From an uncultured Veillonella sp. (GTDB lineage Bacteria > Bacillota > Negativicutes > Veillonellales > Veillonellaceae), in assembly GCF_938010505.1 (NCBI RefSeq), contig NZ_CALLVP010000071.1:1-23096 (forward strand): a DNA stretch of 23,096 nucleotides, in the 5' to 3' direction. A model generated the notes under the pieces. That model made no database searches, had not been told where the DNA came from, and saw only the letters and a program-made list of their open reading frames with translations. Positions 23,001 to 23,096 of the stretch are shown in pieces. Position 1 is the first letter of the stretch; each line of letters begins with the position of its first letter. The translations under genes were made by a program, and so were the position numbers.

Positions 23001-23096
23001 AAAAAATTACCTTTGATGACATGGTTCGCCAACCACGCTTCATCATTAGCTCTGTAACAAGTACTGGTAAGAACGATAAAAACCGTCGTTATTCTC
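20054..23096 (+). CDS. narG: Respiratory nitrate reductase alpha subunit, 5' part
   Basis: The gene is open to the right edge: 1014 codons of an expected ~1240. NarG carries the bis-MGD molybdenum centre and the FS0 cluster, and reduces nitrate to nitrite on the cytoplasmic side of the membrane with NarH and NarI. H49, C53, C57 and C92 (HGVNCTGSCSW, RGCPRG) match the FS0 ligands, and D222 (DWYADLPP) the molybdenum-ligand aspartate. Long blocks match E. coli NarG as I remember it: GPDRNAGFSVIPAMSM, WGSNVPLTRTPDAHF, NHWYHADI and GGGWAHYVGQEKLRP. AAGGAGG at 20040-20046 sets the start. No twin-arginine motif is present at the N-terminus, as expected for cytoplasm-facing NarG. narHJI should follow outside the window. 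Confidence 0.97.
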   Translation, partial: MSLLSQKFKFLRKKNVSPSGHQITEDGGREWENFYRDRWSYDKVVRTTHGVNCTGSCSWNIYVKNGVVAWENQATDYPETPDDMPDYEPRGCPRGATFSWYLYSPLRVKYPYVRGELAELWREAKKNAKNPIEAWKSIVEDPEKAKKYKSARGMGGFVRSTWDEATEITAASLLYTAKTYGPDRNAGFSVIPAMSMLSYASGARFLNLMGGSPLSFYDWYADLPPSSPQVWGEQTDTPESGDWYNAGYIMTWGSNVPLTRTPDAHFLTEVRYKGTKVVSVSPDYAESTTSSDAWLNVKAGTDAALAMAMGHVILKEYYIDKETPYFKEYAKEFTDMPFLVRVEDINGTVQPGRFLNAKDLGRQEEGSDFQMVLIDDTTNEIVVPNGTMGDRHTNPEKWNLRLENRDTGAKIDPRLSVFDQREEVTVVKLPYFGDEEHEGVIERAIPTITVQTADGPVKVTTVYDLILANYGIDRGIGGEVAKAYTDDTPYTPTWQEKITGVKAEIAIATAREFADNAEKTKGRSMIIMGGGINHWYHADIIYRTILNLIMFCGTEGVNGGGWAHYVGQEKLRPIEGWGGIMTANDWSKAPRLQNSTSWFYFATEQYRSDCIDLADRVSKLAKPRYRHPGDYNVLAARLGWLPSYPTFNKGSQELINDARAAGAGTEAEINQYVAQALKNKELQFCVEDPAAKENHPRNLFVWRANLIGSSSKGHEYFLKHLLGTKNAVLEDDDAATRPEEIKWREADGAGKLDLLIDIDFRMASTGLYSDIVFPAATWYEKEDLSSTDMHPYVHVFQAAVDCAWETKSDWDTFRTLAETVSRVAKESGFTEYEDIVALPLGHDSPGEVAQPEGKVLDWSKGECEPIPGKTMPNLVHVKRDYSQIFEKYIALGPNIENKMGAHGLAWDVSDEYQTLYAQNGTIDNPDFISHGRPSIYECKEACNAVLTLSSCTNGKLAVRSWKAMEEKTGLSGLEKNAKGREQEKITFDDMVRQPRFIISSVTSTGKNDKNRRYS

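Overview
The window looks like chromosome from a Veillonella-type bacterium (Negativicutes, diderm Firmicutes). The basis is low-GC, A/T-ending codon use; Firmicutes-type ribosome binding sites and intrinsic terminators; a coproporphyrin-dependent heme pathway; an anaerobic-type BioB; a Ni-CO dehydrogenase; and a narK/regulator/narG nitrate respiration locus. The genus is inferred from gene content, not from a marker gene.

Layout. 1-344: the end of a probable ATP-type PEP carboxykinase gene. 577-1482: a LysR regulator. 1914-4175: a Ni-CO dehydrogenase catalytic subunit (CooS) with a large histidine-rich N-terminal extension and a replaced C-cluster ligand; no cooC or cooF lies beside it. 4347-5893: a metallo-beta-lactamase-fold hydrolase divergent from a TetR regulator, with a candidate operator between them. 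6336-6698: a small secreted adhesin-E-like protein. 6819-7847 (minus): a lone bioB with a near-consensus promoter covered by two BirA-type operators. 8200-12343: an overlapping yhaO-yhaN-like pair (SbcCD-like exonuclease and ATPase). 12598-16329: heme genes hemE-hemH-hemY, followed by separately transcribed hemQ (16559-17290). Together these four cover uroporphyrinogen III to heme by the coproporphyrin route, apart from any extra factors encoded elsewhere. 17323-17599: a nested inverted-repeat element between the convergent hemQ and narK genes. 17600-18937 (minus): nitrate/nitrite transporter narK. 19296-19982: a Crp/Fnr-family regulator. 20054-end: narG, cut off by the window edge.

How the parts fit. 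NarK moves nitrate or nitrite, NarG reduces nitrate, and the Crp/Fnr protein between them is the obvious candidate regulator; its recognition helix resembles that of Crp, and a TGTGA-type site lies upstream of it. Heme from the hem genes is plausibly needed for the b-type cytochrome subunit NarI, which should lie beyond the window. A strong intrinsic terminator stands between the regulator gene and narG, with no room for a promoter after it, so narG expression probably involves readthrough or antitermination.

The best leads are the CooS variant (His-rich tail plus a Cys-to-Asp change at a C-cluster ligand), the exact 8-residue cysteine repeat inserted into ferrochelatase, the nested inverted-repeat element at 17354-17588, the terminator in front of narG, and the symmetrical double BirA operator at bioB.
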